Shown in pieces: positions 62,425 through 64,000 of a stretch of DNA of 64,000 nt (positions are counted from its first letter, which is position 1; each line of letters begins with the position of its first letter). The stretch lies in the NCBI GenBank assembly GCA_964530625.1, contig CAZHAK010000006.1, forward strand, positions 62,001-126,000, given 5' to 3'. The position numbers and the translations under genes were made by a program. The stretch comes from JABWCQ01 sp964530625 (GTDB lineage Bacteria > Electryoneota > RPQS01). The notes beneath the pieces are model-generated. The model had not been told where the DNA came from. It saw nothing but the letters and a program-made list of their open reading frames with translations, and searched no databases.

Positions 62425-63372
62425 ATGTCCTCTCGTTACCTCGTCACCGGCGGCGCTGGCTTCATCGGCTCAAGTATCGTGGAAGAATTGCTCAAGCGAG
62501 GTCAGCGTGTGCGTGTGTTCGATAATCTCTCTACGGGCAAATGGGAGAATCTCAAGCCCTTCATGTCCGACATCGAGTTTGTCGAAAGTGATTTGCGTGA
62601 CGAAGCCGCGATCCGCAAGGCAACGCAAGGCTGCGAGTACGTGCTGCATCAAGGCGCGCTGGGAAGTGTCCCGAGATCTATTGAAGATCCTGTGACGACA
62701 AATGAAGTTAACATTCGCGGAACTTTGAACGCGCTAATGGCGGCACGCGATGCGGGCGTCAAGAGATTCGTCGCCGCGTCAAGTTCATCCGTGTACGGTA
62801 ACACTCCGGTTTTGCCCAAAGTGGAAACAATGACGATGCTGCCGCGTTCACCGTATGCCGTTAGTAAACTTGCGACGGAAAAATATTGTCAGGCGTTTCA
62901 CGCAGTCTATGGTTTGGAAACTATCGCCCTGCGCTATTTTAATATTTTCGGGCCGCGTCAGGATCCCGAGTCGCAGTACGCCGCGGTCGTTCCGCTCTTC
63001 ATCACTCGCGCGATGCGAGGTGTGCCACCCATCGTGCATGGAGACGGATTACAGTCCCGTGACTTTACGTTTATCGACAATGCGGTCAGCGCGAATTTGC
63101 TCGCGTGCGATGCTCCGGCAGAGAAAGTCGCGGGTGAGTTTTTTAACGTCGCTTGTGGTTCCCGTTATTCCTTGCTCGACATCCTGAAAGTGATCTCGGA
63201 TGCGATGGGTATGAGTATTTCTCCGCAACATGAGCTAACGCGCGCGGGAGACGTCCGCGATTCGTTGGCAGACATCAACAAAATACAATTGGCCATGGAC
63301 TACAAGGTGCTGGTTCCCATGGAAGACGGATTACGCCGCACCGTTGAATATTTTACTCGAGTATCAGCATGA
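62425..63372 (+). CDS. NAD-dependent epimerase, WbpP/Gne-like
   Basis: This short-chain dehydrogenase-type enzyme interconverts UDP-sugars at C4. The 315-residue protein has the NAD motif GGAGFIG at 9-15, SSS/VYGN at 120-125, and the catalytic Y144-x3-K148 (YAVSK). GSVPRSIEDPVTTNEVNIRG is close to the signature of the UDP-GlcNAc/GalNAc 4-epimerase WbpP, so an N-acetylated substrate is likely. Its stop overlaps the next start (ATGA), and it is two bases from the preceding gene. Confidence 0.9.
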   Translation: MSSRYLVTGGAGFIGSSIVEELLKRGQRVRVFDNLSTGKWENLKPFMSDIEFVESDLRDEAAIRKATQGCEYVLHQGALGSVPRSIEDPVTTNEVNIRGTLNALMAARDAGVKRFVAASSSSVYGNTPVLPKVETMTMLPRSPYAVSKLATEKYCQAFHAVYGLETIALRYFNIFGPRQDPESQYAAVVPLFITRAMRGVPPIVHGDGLQSRDFTFIDNAVSANLLACDAPAEKVAGEFFNVACGSRYSLLDILKVISDAMGMSISPQHELTRAGDVRDSLADINKIQLAMDYKVLVPMEDGLRRTVEYFTRVSA

Positions 63373-64000
63373 GCGTCGGAATGTTGAATCTGCAAGAACA
63401 GTTTAAGCAGATACGTGACGAGGTCCTTCAAGAAGTGACCGATATTTTTGATACACAAAGTTTCATCTTGGGCAAGCGCGTAAAGGCATTTGAAGAAGCT
63501 ATGGCCAAGCTGTCGGGTATGAAACACGGAATCGGAGTTTCATCCGGCACGGACGCATTGTTGCTCTCCGTGATGGCGCTGAAACCAAAGGCCGGTGATG
63601 AGATCATCACGACACCCTACACATTTTTTGCGACGGTCAGTTCAATCGTCCGGGCCGGGGCAAAACCTGTATTCGTTGACGTGGACGAAGCGACGTTTAA
63701 CGCGCGTGCAGACCTTCTGGAGTCAGTGATCACTGATAAAACCCGCGCCTTGATGCCTGTGCACCTGTTCGGCCAAATGGTTGATCCGGTCGCGTGGATG
63801 GCCGTGGCAAAGAAGTATAATCTGCGAATCATTGAAGATGCAGCTCAAGCCATCGGCGCGAAATTCGGGGATACCATGGCGGGCGGATTCGGTGACTTGA
63901 GCTGCTTCTCGTTTTATCCAACCAAAAACCTCGGCGGCGCAGGAGACGGCGGCATGGTCTTGGCCAATGACGATGATCTTGCTCATGACGTGCGCATCAA
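63369..64000 (+). CDS. DegT/DnrJ/EryC1-type sugar aminotransferase, truncated by the window end
   Basis: Translation from ATG 63369 (overlapping the epimerase stop) stays open to the end of the window, giving at least 210 residues. Motifs: FILGKRVKAFEEAMAKLSGM, GVSSGTDALLLSVMAL, DEIITTPYTFFATVSSIVRA, then RIIEDAAQAIGAKF and FSFYPTKNLGGAGDGG with the PLP-binding Lys186. This is the active form of the family, unlike the domain in the gene at 61016. With a UDP-GlcNAc-type dehydrogenase it would fit a WbpE-like role, adding an amino group at C3 of the sugar ring. No 3-oxidation enzyme is seen within the window. Confidence 0.92.
   Translation, partial: MSVGMLNLQEQFKQIRDEVLQEVTDIFDTQSFILGKRVKAFEEAMAKLSGMKHGIGVSSGTDALLLSVMALKPKAGDEIITTPYTFFATVSSIVRAGAKPVFVDVDEATFNARADLLESVITDKTRALMPVHLFGQMVDPVAWMAVAKKYNLRIIEDAAQAIGAKFGDTMAGGFGDLSCFSFYPTKNLGGAGDGGMVLANDDDLAHDVRI

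Noticed and set aside
1..64000. CRISPR arrays, insertion sequences, prophage or integrase genes
   Set aside because: No regularly spaced repeats, transposase or recombinase motifs or att-like direct repeats were found; the repeats present are short REP-like elements.

Overview
The window looks like a chromosome segment of an uncultured Gram-negative bacterium of the FCB superphylum (the kind of lineage represented by Zixibacteria, KSB1, Marinimicrobia or Cloacimonadota; the exact phylum is not resolved from sequence alone). The pointers are an outer membrane (OmpA domain, PorV-like barrel, lipoprotein), very large secreted proteins with a C-terminal FlgD/type IX-secretion-like tail (YPNPF motif), pyruvoyl-dependent arginine decarboxylase, and frequent TTG and GTG starts. 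No rRNA, tRNA, CRISPR array, transposase or phage gene was found.

Region 1 (1-9190): F-type ATP synthase genes atpF-atpH-atpA-[GT87-like membrane glycosyltransferase]-atpG-[methyltransferase-like]-[NYN-domain protein]-[HEAT-repeat protein]-atpD-atpC, all on + and closed by a bidirectional terminator. Four unrelated genes sit inside the ATP synthase cluster. Region 2 (9296-14790): a minus-strand pair (TPR protein and a secreted metzincin-type metallopeptidase) divergent from a secreted helical-repeat protein, with a perfect palindrome between them. Region 3 (14827-19720): crcB, a repeat-rich spacer, an AT-rich two-gene island (HD phosphohydrolase plus a YwgA/Panacea-like partner), an EamA transporter carrying an in-frame C/G-rich repeat, and a small secreted lipocalin-like protein. 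A C/G-rich palindromic repeat recurs here and even supplies the ribosome-binding site of aspS.

Region 4 (19721-27396): aspS, then the housekeeping run phoH-ybeY-corC-[GT9-like]-mazG-hflX, preceded by a strong promoter and a structured leader ending in a terminator-like hairpin. Region 5 (27397-31075): a complete arginine-to-spermidine route: XRE-cupin regulator, speD, pyruvoyl arginine decarboxylase, speE, agmatinase. The regulator's promoter has its -35 box inside a terminator hairpin and is flanked by 12-bp inverted half-sites.

Region 6 (31263-57133): a single 22.4-kb gene for a secreted protein of about 7,468 residues with many Ig-like modules, calcium-loop motifs and a T9SS/FlgD-like tail, followed by a PorV-like barrel fused to an OmpA domain and by an FG-GAP beta-propeller protein. 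Together they look like a cell-surface or secreted system. Region 7 (57301-64000): a surface-polysaccharide locus: nucleotide-sugar dehydrogenase, UbiA-type phosphoribosyltransferase-like enzyme, beta-helix lipoprotein, an unusual fusion of a FemAB-type acyltransferase to a DegT-like domain that has lost its PLP lysine, a WbpP-like epimerase, and an intact DegT aminotransferase cut by the window end.
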